From positions 3,596,001-3,660,000 of the forward strand of contig OY759511.1 in assembly GCA_963662395.1 (NCBI GenBank): a stretch of 64,000 bases of DNA, given 5' to 3'. Position 1 is the stretch's first letter, and every line of letters starts with the position of its first letter. The position numbers were made by a program, and so were the translations under genes. The notes beneath the pieces are model-generated. The model did no database searches. It was given only the letters and a program-made list of their open reading frames with translations, and had not been told where the DNA came from. This document shows, piece by piece, positions 27,090 through 42,943 of this stretch. The DNA comes from JAPOXR01 sp963662395 (lineage in GTDB: Bacteria > Pseudomonadota > Alphaproteobacteria > Rhodobacterales > Rhodobacteraceae).

Positions 27090-27254
27090 CTTCTCGGCCC
27101 GATTTTCGAGTCCGACGTCGCGGACACGTGGTCGTTCCAGCAGGCCTTGTTCCAATTTACCGACATTGTTGTGACGGCCGGGCTGATTGCCGGCGGGCCG
27201 GCGGCAATCCACGAGTTGATGGCACTGGTCGACGATTTCCTGAAGGTCAGTTGA
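27090..27254 (+). pseudogene. C-terminal fragment of a small membrane-associated protein
   Basis: The plus frame reads FESDVADTWSFQQALFQFTD then IVVTAGLIAGGPAAIHELMA and a stop, a coherent end with one hydrophobic helix. Nothing upstream in the frame looks like its N-terminus. Unknown family; probable relic. The 27255-27420 gap up to dinB holds nothing else. Confidence 0.45.
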
Positions 27255-27420
27255 AGGAGCGCAAAGCAATCCTGAAGGCGAAAATCTTCTGATGTCACTG
27301 CCGACAAGGTCAAGAAATCTGGAGTTTGGCCGTAGTGGTGGAGCCCGCAGTCTTCGTGGCGTGGCGCCAGGACACCCCTGCGGAGGAATGGGTTTCGCCT
27401 GGCGGCCCGGGTGCGCGGGA

Positions 27421-28674
27421 TTACCGCAGCGCCCGGCCCTTGAGGATCGCCTTGTTGCCGAATTTGCGGCGAATTTCGTCGGCGGCGCGCTCGGCGCGCA
27501 GTCGGTTGCGGCTTGTTGCATCGAGAAACCCCGACTCGTCTGCAGTCTCTTCGGCCGGCAGGATGCCGGCAAGACCGACCCCGACCAGCCGGAACGGGCC
27601 CTTGTCCTCGAGCCGGGCATAAAGCCGTGATGCCTCGGTATAGATCTGGTCCGCCATCTGGGTCGGAGATGCAAGCCTGGCCTGCCTGGTGACCAGGCGG
27701 TGATTGGATCGCTTGAGCTTGAGCACCACCGTCCGCCCGGCCTTGCCCTTGCCTTTTGCCCGGTCGGCAAGCTTCTCGGACAGGCGCCAGATATGGCCGT
27801 CAAGGATGTCCGGGTCGGAGGTGTCGGCTGCCAGGGTGGTTTCATTGGAGATGCTCTTGACCGGCCGGCGATTCGAGACCGGCCGTGCATCCTCGCCATG
27901 GGCAAGGCGCCAGAGCCGCGCCCCTTCCTTGCCAAGTCGGGCCTCCATGGCCGAGGAGGTGGAATTCTGCACATCGCCGAAGGTCCGGATGCCAAGCTTC
28001 TCGAGGCGCCGCCGCTGTACCCGTCCGACCCCCCAGATCAGGCCGATCGGCCGGTCGGCGAGGAAGTCCGTCGTCTCCTGCCGGCCGATGACCGAAAAGC
28101 CGCGGGGCTTTTCGAGATCGGAGGCGATCTTGGCCAGGAACTTGTTGTGCGAGAGGCCAACCGAACCGGTGACGCCGACCTCCTCCTCGATTCTGCGGAG
28201 CAGCCGCATCAGCATCGCCGCCGGCGGTGCGCCATGCAGTTGCTGCGTGCCGGTCAGGTCGAGAAATGCCTCGTCGAGCGACAGTGGTTCGACCGACGGC
28301 GTCAGTTCCTCCATCAGCGACCGAATGATTTTCGATGCCTCGGCATAGGCCTGCATCCTGGGCTTGATGACCACCGCGTCGGGGCACAGCCTCAGTGCCC
28401 TGAACATCGGCATGGCCGAATGCACGCCCCTGATGCGGGCAATGTAGCAGGCAGTGGCGACGACACCGCGCCGGGCGCCGCCAACAATGACCGGCCGGTT
28501 CCTGAGTGCCGGGTTGTCCCGTTTCTCGATCGAGGCAAAGAAGGCGTCGCAATCCATGTGGGCGATGGTGAGATCGAGAAGCTCCGGATGCGAGAGAACG
28601 CGCGGCGAATTGCAGCCGGGACATCTGCGAGCCCCTTCGAATACCTGTTCGCAATCTCGGCAGATTGCCGGCAT
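27421..28674 (-). CDS. dinB: DNA polymerase IV (Y-family translesion polymerase)
   Basis: 417 residues. Catalytic Asp in IAHMDCDAFFASIEKRDNPA, steric-gate region nearby, SLDEAFLDLTG palm motif, thumb VGLSHNKFLAKIASDLEKP and a little-finger domain with TVVLKLKRSNHRLVTRQ. The N-terminus carries a CxxC-x9-CxxC zinc ribbon (C5, C8, C18, C21) before the polymerase, seen in a group of alphaproteobacterial DinB proteins. Makes untemplated-lesion bypass products during replication stress, with one- or two-step misinsertions. Lone gene; upstream 170 bases hold no clear LexA box that I could identify. Confidence 0.93.
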   Translation of the reverse strand: MPAICRDCEQVFEGARRCPGCNSPRVLSHPELLDLTIAHMDCDAFFASIEKRDNPALRNRPVIVGGARRGVVATACYIARIRGVHSAMPMFRALRLCPDAVVIKPRMQAYAEASKIIRSLMEELTPSVEPLSLDEAFLDLTGTQQLHGAPPAAMLMRLLRRIEEEVGVTGSVGLSHNKFLAKIASDLEKPRGFSVIGRQETTDFLADRPIGLIWGVGRVQRRRLEKLGIRTFGDVQNSTSSAMEARLGKEGARLWRLAHGEDARPVSNRRPVKSISNETTLAADTSDPDILDGHIWRLSEKLADRAKGKGKAGRTVVLKLKRSNHRLVTRQARLASPTQMADQIYTEASRLYARLEDKGPFRLVGVGLAGILPAEETADESGFLDATSRNRLRAERAADEIRRKFGNKAILKGRALR

Positions 28675-28843
28675 CTCCCCACCTGTCGCCTGCAGGCCTC
28701 ATCTGCAGCCAGCAGGCGATCAATACACCAGACCCGGCCGGTTTGGAATTCTCATGTGTAGCCGGGTAGGCCGGAAGGCAGGACCGGGCACCAATCATTG
28801 GCCAGGACATTCCCGAGCGGGCAGTCGACAAGGGCAAGTACCC

Positions 28844-30307
28844 TTATGGTGAATCGAATAGGGTGTCCCGTATGTCCTCGACATCCGGAATCAGCTCGGG
28901 CTCAATTCCCAGATACAAGGCGGCGGTGTCGTCCGATATCAATTTCTCTCGCCTGGCGTCTACGACATGGCAAAGAAACTTGCCTCGACGGTTCATGCGG
29001 AAGTTTGCCGCTTCGAGCTGCCTGGAGGGAATATACGTGATCAGAAACTGTTCTCGGCCCTCCCAATCGTCTGTAGGCGTAACATCTATGGTGGTAATGT
29101 CTTTCAGGTCCCAGGCCCGATGGGTCGCATTCCAGATGTGATAGCGCGCGGCAGTAAAGCTCACACCGAATTCCACCATGAAGTCGCGTATGTTTCCCGG
29201 GGGGCTGCCGGGGTCAAAGTGCTTGCGTATCGCCGCTCTTGGCGCAAGAAACTCGATCGCAAAAGCGTTTGCCCTTTGCTCGACATAGGACTTGGCCTCC
29301 CATGGTGGTTCATCGAGCCGGTCGTTCGTGTCAACCATCAGAGCATCCAAGCTGTCTTCGGGGTCCCACAGGAGGTGGCCAAGTTCATGGGCAATGGTCA
29401 ACCGGGAAGACCATGTATTGAAGTTCCTGCCGGCAATGTTGACGACGATTCCACGAGCATCACCAGATTGAAGCGTGGCTCCTGCGATATCTTGAGGAAG
29501 CTCATCCTGAACAAGCGGAATACCCAGGTCGTCCTCGACCAATGATCCGAGACTGGCAATCGGTTCCTCTGGGTGAAGCCCCAGGTTCTGGCGGGTTCTG
29601 GAGGCCAGTTCATATCCGACGCGCCATGCTGGACGCTGCGCGTCGCCATAGTCAGGGTCAGGATCGAATTTGGAGTGGAAGTCGGAGGCATGTCTCAAGG
29701 CTTGCCGCAATGCGTTCTGCTTGGCAATGACCCAAGCATCTTCCAACAGGGAAAGGGCGGATGACTTGGTGAGTCGATGTCCGTCGCTGTCAGGGTCCCT
29801 TTGCAGCTTGCGAAATCGAACTCCCAACGCGCGGTTCCTGGCGGACGGGTCTTCCAGGCCAATACGATATTCGTCGAGAGCCAGGGCACTGCAAATCCTG
29901 GCAAGGACACGCGCAGGCAGTCGGGAAGATCCGGACTCCAGTGCAATTATGTCTTCTCGACTTATGCCAGATTTCCTGGCAAGATCGGAGGGCGACAGGC
30001 CAAGAGTTGTCCGTCTGCTGCGAATACGCGCGCCAGGTTGCGCAGTCGGTCGATCCGGGTCCGAAACCAGAATAGCAGAGCCGTATTCCAGTATTTCCGC
30101 AATCTTCTCTTTTCCGAAGTTTCGCAAGACTTCACGCGCAGTCAGCTTTTGTCCGGTAGCATTCTCCGAATCAAACGCAAGGTGGTCGAGACTCCTGACA
30201 AAGATGCAACTGGACTTCCCCGCAAGATCCTCGAGAGAACGATCATCCTGGGCACAAAGTGCAATGTCCCATATGTGGCTCGAAATATTGACCTGTTGCT
30301 CTACCAT
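28844..30307 (-). CDS. XRE-type HTH plus ImmA/IrrE metallopeptidase
   Basis: About 487 residues from ATG 30307; a longer frame exists but MVEQQVN is placed at the end of the upstream gene as in coupled operons. HTH at the first third: ARIRSRRTTLGLSPSDLARK, SGISREDIIALESGSSRLPA. Gluzincin motif in RLTIAHELGHLLWDPED with downstream YVEQRANAFAIEFLAPRAAI. Such proteins cleave a repressor to switch on mobile-element, stress or toxin-antitoxin genes. An N-terminal ~90-residue domain precedes the HTH, larger than in simple ImmA proteins. Likely regulated together with the small gene before it. Confidence 0.88.
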   Translation of the reverse strand: MVEQQVNISSHIWDIALCAQDDRSLEDLAGKSSCIFVRSLDHLAFDSENATGQKLTAREVLRNFGKEKIAEILEYGSAILVSDPDRPTAQPGARIRSRRTTLGLSPSDLARKSGISREDIIALESGSSRLPARVLARICSALALDEYRIGLEDPSARNRALGVRFRKLQRDPDSDGHRLTKSSALSLLEDAWVIAKQNALRQALRHASDFHSKFDPDPDYGDAQRPAWRVGYELASRTRQNLGLHPEEPIASLGSLVEDDLGIPLVQDELPQDIAGATLQSGDARGIVVNIAGRNFNTWSSRLTIAHELGHLLWDPEDSLDALMVDTNDRLDEPPWEAKSYVEQRANAFAIEFLAPRAAIRKHFDPGSPPGNIRDFMVEFGVSFTAARYHIWNATHRAWDLKDITTIDVTPTDDWEGREQFLITYIPSRQLEAANFRMNRRGKFLCHVVDARREKLISDDTAALYLGIEPELIPDVEDIRDTLFDSP

Positions 30308-30726
30308 GGGGGACCGCCCCTCAGGATTCTGGCAGGTCTGTCTGTCTCCGGATCCCAACCCATCGACCACACTTCGTAGCCGGCAGCTTCAAATGCGCTG
30401 ACAATCTCTTCGAGTTCCGGCATGCCCTTGGGCGGGTATCTGCCAGATGCGCCGTTGATAATCAAGCGTTGGCCCGAAACAAACCATACTTCGCCGCCAC
30501 AATGGGCCTCCTCTCCTCCAGTCAGATTGGTGTGTTTGCATACTCCCGATTGAAGTGGAGGCGAGGCGGAAACGTGCTCGCGAACCACAGGAACATCCAG
30601 GGTTCGGATTACCCAAAGGCATCGCTTGTCATTATTCGGGCCAGTTTCCGAGGAGTTGAGATTCTGCGAAGGGACGGGGAACGGCGCATCAGAAAACAAA
30701 TGGACGCCATCAGGAATGCCCGGCAA
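30301..30726 (-). CDS. Small unknown protein coupled to the HTH-ImmA gene
   Basis: Up to 141 residues, but the first ~50 look unstructured and the true start may be internal. The C-terminal part (CGGEVWFVSGQRLIINGASG, GMPELEEIVSAFEAAGYEVW, GWDPETDRPARILRG) is compact and seems conserved in style. It overlaps the ImmA gene start by 7 bases. Unknown function; perhaps the regulatory target or substrate of the peptidase (inference). Confidence 0.55.
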   Translation of the reverse strand: MPGIPDGVHLFSDAPFPVPSQNLNSSETGPNNDKRCLWVIRTLDVPVVREHVSASPPLQSGVCKHTNLTGGEEAHCGGEVWFVSGQRLIINGASGRYPPKGMPELEEIVSAFEAAGYEVWSMGWDPETDRPARILRGGPPW

Positions 30727-30769
30727 CCGGTTTTCGTCGGGGTTGGAGACCGGAATTGCGGGATCGCGC

Positions 30770-31110
30770 GGGGTGCCTGCTACGATAAGGGCCGAATGTT
30801 GAAATCCCCATCAGGCTTCCTTGAAGGTGGTGATACGAATTGTCCCTGTAGGGCGCGGTGTCGGGGTAGCACGAGTTGAAGGCTGACTTGCGACGGTTCG
30901 TTCGATGGAAGACGTTCGGAGCCATCGCAGGTTCGTCAATTGCACTCCTGAAGCGATCGCACAATGGGATGTCATGTGATCTGGTCATCGCAGATCCCAT
31001 GAAGCGGTCTTGTCGGGCGAAAGCAAGTGACTTCACCCCGTCCGGCGGTGCTCTGCAAGATTCCATCATGGCAAGCCTGTCAAGGATTTTACAGTTGTGC
31101 AATACGATTT
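30770..31110 (-). pseudogene. Possible IS5-like transposase fragment
   Basis: Minus-strand segment RFRSAIDEPAMAPNVFHRTN followed by RRKSAFNSC resembles the RxAIxERGAxPNIPNRxNRK block of IS5-type transposases. The rest is too degenerate to follow. The alternative is that this 450-base gap before pyrF is simply noncoding. Confidence 0.3.
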
Positions 31111-31177
31111 TGGTTCGGAGTTGCAACGAGGGCATGAGTTGCATTCTGGTCCATCGACGAATCCGGGGATTGGCTCT

Positions 31178-31891
31178 TCAGGGGTCGAGCGGCGCAGATG
31201 CGAGCTCGTGGTTGATGTCCTGGACCATTCGGGTCGGATCGGCGGCGGCGGTGATCGGCCGGCCAATCACCATGTGATCGACGCCGGCGGCGATGGCCCG
31301 GGAAGGGGTGGCGATGCGCTTCTGGTCGTGCGACCCCGAGCCGGTCGGCCGGATTCCCGGGGTGACGATGAGCTTGCCTTCGGCACCGGCGAGGCTGCGG
31401 ATTTCGGGCGCCTCCAGCGCCGAGCAGATGACGCCATCGGCACCGGCGGCGAATGCGCGCTCGGCGCGCTGCCTGACGATGTCGACGATGGTCCCCTTGC
31501 CGGTCAGCGAGTCGTCGAGATCATGGCGGGAAAGGGAGGTCAGCACGGTGACTGCCAGGATGCGGGTTGGTGCGCTGCCGCGGGCCCGGGCGGCCGCCCG
31601 GACCACGTGCGGGTCGCCATGGACGGTCAGGAGATCGGGCTCGAGGCGGAGAAGGCCGCTGACGGCGCTGGCCACGATGGAGCCGATATCGAAGAGCTTC
31701 ATGTCCAGGAACAGCCGCTTGCGGCGACGCAGCGACAGTTCGGCGGCCAGTTCGAAGCCGTCCCTTGCCACCATTCCCAGCCCGAGCTTGAAGAACCGGG
31801 AGCGGTTGCCGATCCGGTCAACCATGCGCAGGGCCTCGTTGGCGTCCGGAAGATCCAATGCCACGATCAGGCGGTCGTCGAAGCTGTTCAT
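31178..31891 (-). CDS. pyrF: Orotidine 5'-phosphate decarboxylase
   Basis: 237 residues from ATG 31891 (RBS GGAAGG just upstream; the frame is open 12 codons further). Converts OMP to UMP, last step of de novo pyrimidine synthesis, cytoplasmic TIM barrel. Catalytic Asp/Lys tetrad seen in FLDMKLFDIG; phosphate-binding TPGIRP near the C-terminus; IVALDLPDANEAL at the start. Divergent from clpB across 151 bases. No anomaly. Confidence 0.95.
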   Translation of the reverse strand: MNSFDDRLIVALDLPDANEALRMVDRIGNRSRFFKLGLGMVARDGFELAAELSLRRRKRLFLDMKLFDIGSIVASAVSGLLRLEPDLLTVHGDPHVVRAAARARGSAPTRILAVTVLTSLSRHDLDDSLTGKGTIVDIVRQRAERAFAAGADGVICSALEAPEIRSLAGAEGKLIVTPGIRPTGSGSHDQKRIATPSRAIAAGVDHMVIGRPITAAADPTRMVQDINHELASAPLDP

Positions 31892-32042
31892 CCTGCCTTC
31901 CTTACCGGTGCGCCGGTGGTGTGGCAACGGTGGCAGTCATCTTGATTCGGGGAGTTCCGGTTACCAGATTGTGGGTGAGGCCTTCGGAATGCGTGCCGCG
32001 ATCGGGCGCAATGCCGGAAGGCGCTTTGACAAGGAGACATGC

Positions 32043-34649
<2,607 letters not shown>

Positions 34650-34796
34650 CCAGGAGGCTGGAGGTTCCGGCTTTCGGGAGGCGGTCCGGGTTCACGGGAT
34701 TGTGACCTGGCTGCCGCAGTTGGCTCAGGAAACGGGTTGTGTTCGAGAATCCCCTTTGTCACAGTTGGGCGAACGCAGCCCAGGCAGGAGAAGGAC

Positions 34797-35735
34797 ATGG
34801 CCTATCGTTTCAGGACTGAACTCAAGCATTCGGATGTCACGCCAAGGCATGTCTGGATGAACCGGCGCCAATTGCTGGCCCGGGCCGGCGGGGCGGCAAT
34901 CGCCGGTGCCATTGCCGGTCCGGCATTGTCGGCGCCGATCGAGCATGTCCGCAACAGCATGTACTCGACCGACGAGGAGCCGAACAGCTACGACGACATT
35001 ACCACCTACAACAATTTCTACGAGTTCGGCACCGACAAGAAGGATGCCTCGAAGCATGCCCATGCCCTGACCACCGATCCGTGGACGATCGAGGTTGACG
35101 GGCTGGTCGGCAAGCCCGGCAGTTATTCATTCGATGACATCACTGCCGGGATGACCATGGAGGAGCGGATCTACCGGCTTCGCTGCGTGGAGGCCTGGTC
35201 GATGGTGGTGCCGTGGATCGGCTTCCAGCTCTCGGATCTGTTACGGAAATTCGATCCGATGCCGTCGGCCAGATACGTGGCTTTCGAGACATTGGTGCGG
35301 CCATCGGAGATGCGGGGCCAGAATCTTCCGATCCTTCCCTGGCCGTATGTCGAGGGGTTGCGTCTCGACGAGGCCATGCATCCGCTGACCATCATGGCAA
35401 CCGGCATCTATGGCGAGGATATCCCGAACCAGAACGGCGCGCCGATCCGGCTGGTGGTGCCGTGGAAATACGGCTTCAAGTCGATCAAGTCCATCGTGCG
35501 GATCTCGCTGGTGGCCGAGCAGCCACCGACCACCTGGAACGTCGCCAATGGCCGTGAATACGGCTTCTACTCGAACGTCAATCCCGAGGTCGACCACCCG
35601 CGGTGGTCGCAGGCCAGAGAACGAAGGCTGGGGCAGGGGCTGTTCGGCAAGCGGATACCGACCCAGATGTTCAATGGCTACGCCGAGGAGGTGGCCAGCA
35701 TGTATGAGGGCATGGACCTCACGGAAAACTACTGA
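34797..35735 (+). CDS. msrP: Periplasmic methionine sulfoxide reductase, catalytic Mo subunit
   Basis: 312 residues from ATG 34797 (GGAGAAGG upstream). Tat signal NRRQLLARAGGAAIAGAIAG with twin Arg near residue 22. Molybdopterin ligand Cys in YRLRCVEAWSMVVPWIGF; RLVVPWKYGFKSIKSIVRI typical of YedY/MsrP. Reduces oxidised methionines in envelope proteins, receiving electrons from the membrane partner MsrQ whose gene follows with a one-base overlap (TGATG). Roughly 145 bases separate it from clpB. Confidence 0.95.
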   Translation: MAYRFRTELKHSDVTPRHVWMNRRQLLARAGGAAIAGAIAGPALSAPIEHVRNSMYSTDEEPNSYDDITTYNNFYEFGTDKKDASKHAHALTTDPWTIEVDGLVGKPGSYSFDDITAGMTMEERIYRLRCVEAWSMVVPWIGFQLSDLLRKFDPMPSARYVAFETLVRPSEMRGQNLPILPWPYVEGLRLDEAMHPLTIMATGIYGEDIPNQNGAPIRLVVPWKYGFKSIKSIVRISLVAEQPPTTWNVANGREYGFYSNVNPEVDHPRWSQARERRLGQGLFGKRIPTQMFNGYAEEVASMYEGMDLTENY

Positions 35736-36370
35736 TGGCCGGCACGGCACGGCGAATCAATGGCTGGCTGAGGCGCATACCAGCCTGGCCGATCTACGTG
35801 CTCGGGCCGATCCCCGGCCTGTGGATATTCTGGCTGGCCGTGTCCAACCAGCTTGGCGCCGACCCGCTGCAGGTCCTCGAGCACGAGCTGGGCGAGAAGG
35901 GGCTGCAATTCATCATCCTGACGCTGCTGGTCACGCCGCTTCGCAGGTTGACCGGTGTCAGCCTGCTGAAGTTTCGGCGGGCGCTTGGCGTGGTGTCGTT
36001 CATCTACGTGCTTGGCCATATGCTGACCTGGCTGGTGCTGGATCAGCAGCTGGTGCTGTCGGAGATTGTCGCCGACATCGTCAAGCGAAAATACATTCTC
36101 TTCGGGGTGATCGGGTTCGTGGCCATGATCCCGCTGGCGGTGACATCCAACAGCCTGTCGGTTCGCAAGCTCGGACCGGCATTGTGGACCAGGATTCACC
36201 GGCTTGCCTATGTCGCCGCCATCGCCGGCGTCGTGCATTACGTGCTGCTGGTGAAGGGCTGGCCACCGGAGCCGTTGGTCTATGCGGCGGTGGTGGCACT
36301 CCTGTTGCTGATCCGGGCCTGGTGGGCAGTGGGCAAGGCCTCGAAGCCGCGGCGCCGGGCTGCCGGATAG
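35735..36370 (+). CDS. msrQ: Heme-binding membrane subunit of MsrPQ
   Basis: 211 residues, ferric-reductase-like integral membrane protein with about six transmembrane segments (for example IYVLGPIPGLWIFWLAV, ALGVVSFIYVLGHMLTWLVL, LAYVAAIAGVVHYVLLVKGW). Heme ligands include His in VLGHMLTW, IHRLAYV and GVVHYVLL. Passes electrons from the quinone pool or cytoplasmic flavin reductase to MsrP. Translationally coupled to msrP. Confidence 0.94.
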   Translation: MAGTARRINGWLRRIPAWPIYVLGPIPGLWIFWLAVSNQLGADPLQVLEHELGEKGLQFIILTLLVTPLRRLTGVSLLKFRRALGVVSFIYVLGHMLTWLVLDQQLVLSEIVADIVKRKYILFGVIGFVAMIPLAVTSNSLSVRKLGPALWTRIHRLAYVAAIAGVVHYVLLVKGWPPEPLVYAAVVALLLLIRAWWAVGKASKPRRRAAG

Positions 36371-36529
36371 GGGCCGGGATCCGGAGGGCAGAAAGAAATC
36401 CGAATTTTCTTCACGGCCGGCGAAAATACCTGTTGCGCCGCCGAATCGTTGGAAGTATACAACCCCTCCGCAGCATGAATGGTGACATTCGGGTGCGGGA
36501 TATCAGAACGGTTCGGTCCTTGTGCGGTC

Positions 36530-36559
36530 TTGATCTAGACACATCGGGGCTGGTATCGT
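36530..36559 (+). promoter_or_regulatory. Candidate rRNA operon promoter
   Basis: TTGATC at 36530-36535 and TATCGT at 36554-36559 with an 18-base spacer lie just before the antitermination box. The 36371-36740 region otherwise holds no gene. The assignment rests on spacing and position only. Confidence 0.4.
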
Positions 36560-36571
36560 ACGCTCTTTGAA
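36560..36571 (+). promoter_or_regulatory. boxA-like antitermination element of the rRNA leader
   Basis: ACGCTCTTTGAA resembles the alphaproteobacterial rRNA leader boxA (GCTCTTTGAAA), and the following leader (GAAGAGATATGTGGGCGG) is of the usual type. Confidence 0.6.
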
Positions 36572-36740
36572 ATTTTGGAATTGAAGAGATATGTGGGCGG
36601 CTTGGTCTTACGACGGAAGAGCCGATGCATATCAGCCCGATAGGCTCCGGCCGATGATTCGGGATTTAGCTTCGCCGGTTCCATCGGGGGCCGGCGACGA
36701 TGTGCGTAGGTTCAGACGTCAAGGACGCCAACAGGCGTTT

Positions 36741-38227
<1,487 letters not shown>

Positions 38228-38349
38228 GTTGTCCGCAGGCGGCGCCAGCCACCTCGGATGACGACTTGGCAGCCCTTCGGGGCAACATTGCCAGGCCGTC
38301 CTCATATCTCTTCAAGACCGAAATCAGGCCGCCGCCGGACCGTGTGTGC

Positions 38350-38426
<77 letters not shown>

Positions 38427-38434
38427 GATACTCC

Positions 38435-38510
38435 GGGGCGTTAGCTCAGTAGGGAGAGCGTCTGATTTGCAATCAGGAGGTCACCGGTTCGATCCCGGTA
38501 CGCTCCACCA
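38435..38510 (+). tRNA. tRNA-Ala (TGC)
   Basis: 76 nt, eight bases after tRNA-Ile: acceptor GGGGCGT/ACGCTCC, anticodon loop TTTGCAA, encoded CCA. Confidence 0.97.
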
Positions 38511-38723
38511 GGTGTCGGGTTTCCGGCAGCTGGTATTTGACATCGTGAAGACAGAAACACGAGACGTTGTCCGGTGGCATTCCGGTTGAATGTCACCGCG
38601 CCGGGGTTGATCTCCGGCAGGACAGCAGTCTTTCCAAGTCAAGACACTGACCGGTCCGGGTTCGCCCGGACATGGGAAGTACCAGCTTCTGACACCAGGA
38701 AAAGCCTGGCTTTTTCTGGATCA

Positions 38724-41545
<2,822 letters not shown>

Positions 41546-41586
41546 ATCCAGTAGAAGCACGGCTTTGAAGACTGAGTCTCGTGATG

Positions 41587-41732
41587 ACATGTGTTGTCCT
41601 GGTTTGGTGGTCATGGCACGAGTGAAACACCCGATCCCATTCCGAACTCGATGGTTAAGCACCGTTGCGCCGATGGTACTGCGTCTTAAGGCGTGGGAGA
41701 GTAGGTCGCTGCCAGACCAGGACAACACATGT
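41587..41732 (+). repeat. 16-bp inverted repeat enclosing 5S rRNA
   Basis: ACATGTGTTGTCCTGG at 41587-41602 is perfectly complementary to CCAGGACAACACATGT at 41717-41732. It extends helix I of 5S rRNA by 11 bp on each side and would be a natural RNase processing stalk. Confidence 0.9.
41598..41721 (+). rRNA. rrf: 5S ribosomal RNA
   Basis: About 120 nt beginning CCTGGTTTGGTGG and ending GCCAGACCAGG, with the internal CCCGATCCCATTCCGAACTC and GGAGAGTAGGTCG blocks of bacterial 5S. Confidence 0.95.
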
Positions 41733-41782
41733 CTCTGTCTTCGACGATGGTGGCTGTCATGGCCACGAGAGATCTGAAATGA

Positions 41783-41859
<77 letters not shown>

Positions 41860-41864
41860 CTTCA

Positions 41865-41896
41865 AACCCCTGAAAGCATTGATGTTTTCAGGGGTT
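41865..41896 (+). terminator. rRNA operon terminator
   Basis: AACCCCTGAAA (41865-41875) pairs with TTTCAGGGGTT (41886-41896), followed by CTTGATTCC. It lies five bases after tRNA-fMet. Confidence 0.85.
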
Positions 41897-42034
41897 CTTG
41901 ATTCCAAGTGCAGAAATTTGATTTGGCATTGGGAATCCTGTGGGAATCACGAAAAATCCAAGGCTGGGCTGCCAAAGACGTCGAACGGCGGCGAGGTCGT
42001 ATCGGGGAACTCGCGGTGGTGGCTGCCGGACAGA

Positions 42035-42921
42035 TTCGCGCGGTGCCTCGGCGTTCCCGCAGGCGCGCGTCACCGCGGTGATGGAAATCGGCACCAGGGC
42101 CGGTCTTGCCTGGCATGCCGGGCCATGTGCCGAGAGCGAGATGTCGCAGGCCGAACGGCTGCTCGGGCATCTGTCACCCGGCATGCTGGTGCTGGCGGAT
42201 CGTTACCATGCCGGGGCTCCGCCGTGGTCACGGGCGGTGGCCACCGGTGCCGAGCTCCTGTGGCGGTGCAAGGGGAACATGAGGCTCCCGGCCGGCGAGG
42301 CCTTCGATGACGGCTCGTGGCGGTCGGTGCTGCGCGGCTCCGGCCGTGACCTGCGGAAAAGCCGCGGCGAGCTGCCGGTGCGGATCGTCGCCTACCGGAT
42401 CGAGGGTTCGGGCGAGACCGTCATGCTTGCCACGACCCTTCTTGACCATGAGGCGGCTCCGGCGGCCGAACTGGCGGCACTCCATCACGAGCGCCGGGAG
42501 ATCGAGACCGCCCATGACGAGGCCCGGGCCCATATGCCGGGACCCGGCGCCGCCTTGCGCTCCAGGACGCCCGACCTGGTCTGCCAGGAGGCAGGCGGGC
42601 TCATGCTTGCCCACTATGCGGTACGATGCCTGATCCAGGAGGCGGCCGAAAAGGCAGGAGAGGATGCTGATCGATCAACCTTTACCCACGCCGTGCGTGT
42701 CATGCGCCGCCGGATCATCAATCCCGGCGCCTTTCCCCCCGGTGGACCCGACACCCGGCGTCGCGGGCGGGATCCTCGAGGAGCGCGTGGTCTCCAGCCG
42801 CGGCCAGGTCAGGCCCCGGGGTGTCAGGCGGAAGATGAGCAGTTACAACCTTCGCAAGCGTGGCCCGGTGTCACGCGAGATACATGACTGGACACCGCGA
42901 ATCGTTCCGAAATGTGCTTAA
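42035..42921 (+). pseudogene. IS4-family transposase, N-terminus missing, frameshifted
   Basis: Plus frame from about 42035: SRGASAFPQARVTAVMEIG, SPGMLVLADRYHAGAPPW (catalytic Asp), GAELLWRCKGNMRLPAGEAF, AALHHERREIETAHDEARAH (Y-(2)R-(3)E-(6)K region, degenerate), TPDLVCQEAGGLMLAHYAVR. After about 42690 the match moves one frame over to LEERVVSSRGQVRPRGVRRK, MSSYNLRKRGPVSREIHD and a stop at 42921. The first ~150 residues are absent. The 41897-42034 bases between terminator and relic have no recognisable content. Confidence 0.78.
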
Positions 42922-42943
42922 AGCAACAGTATTGGGACTAGCC

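Noticed and set aside
31293..32042. 750-base upstream extension of the clpB frame
   Set aside because: It runs antisense through pyrF and has no protein-like content; the ClpB N-terminus begins at 32043.
41860..42034. Phage attachment site downstream of tRNA-fMet
   Set aside because: No repeat of the tRNA 3' end and no integrase gene found; the hairpin there is a terminator.
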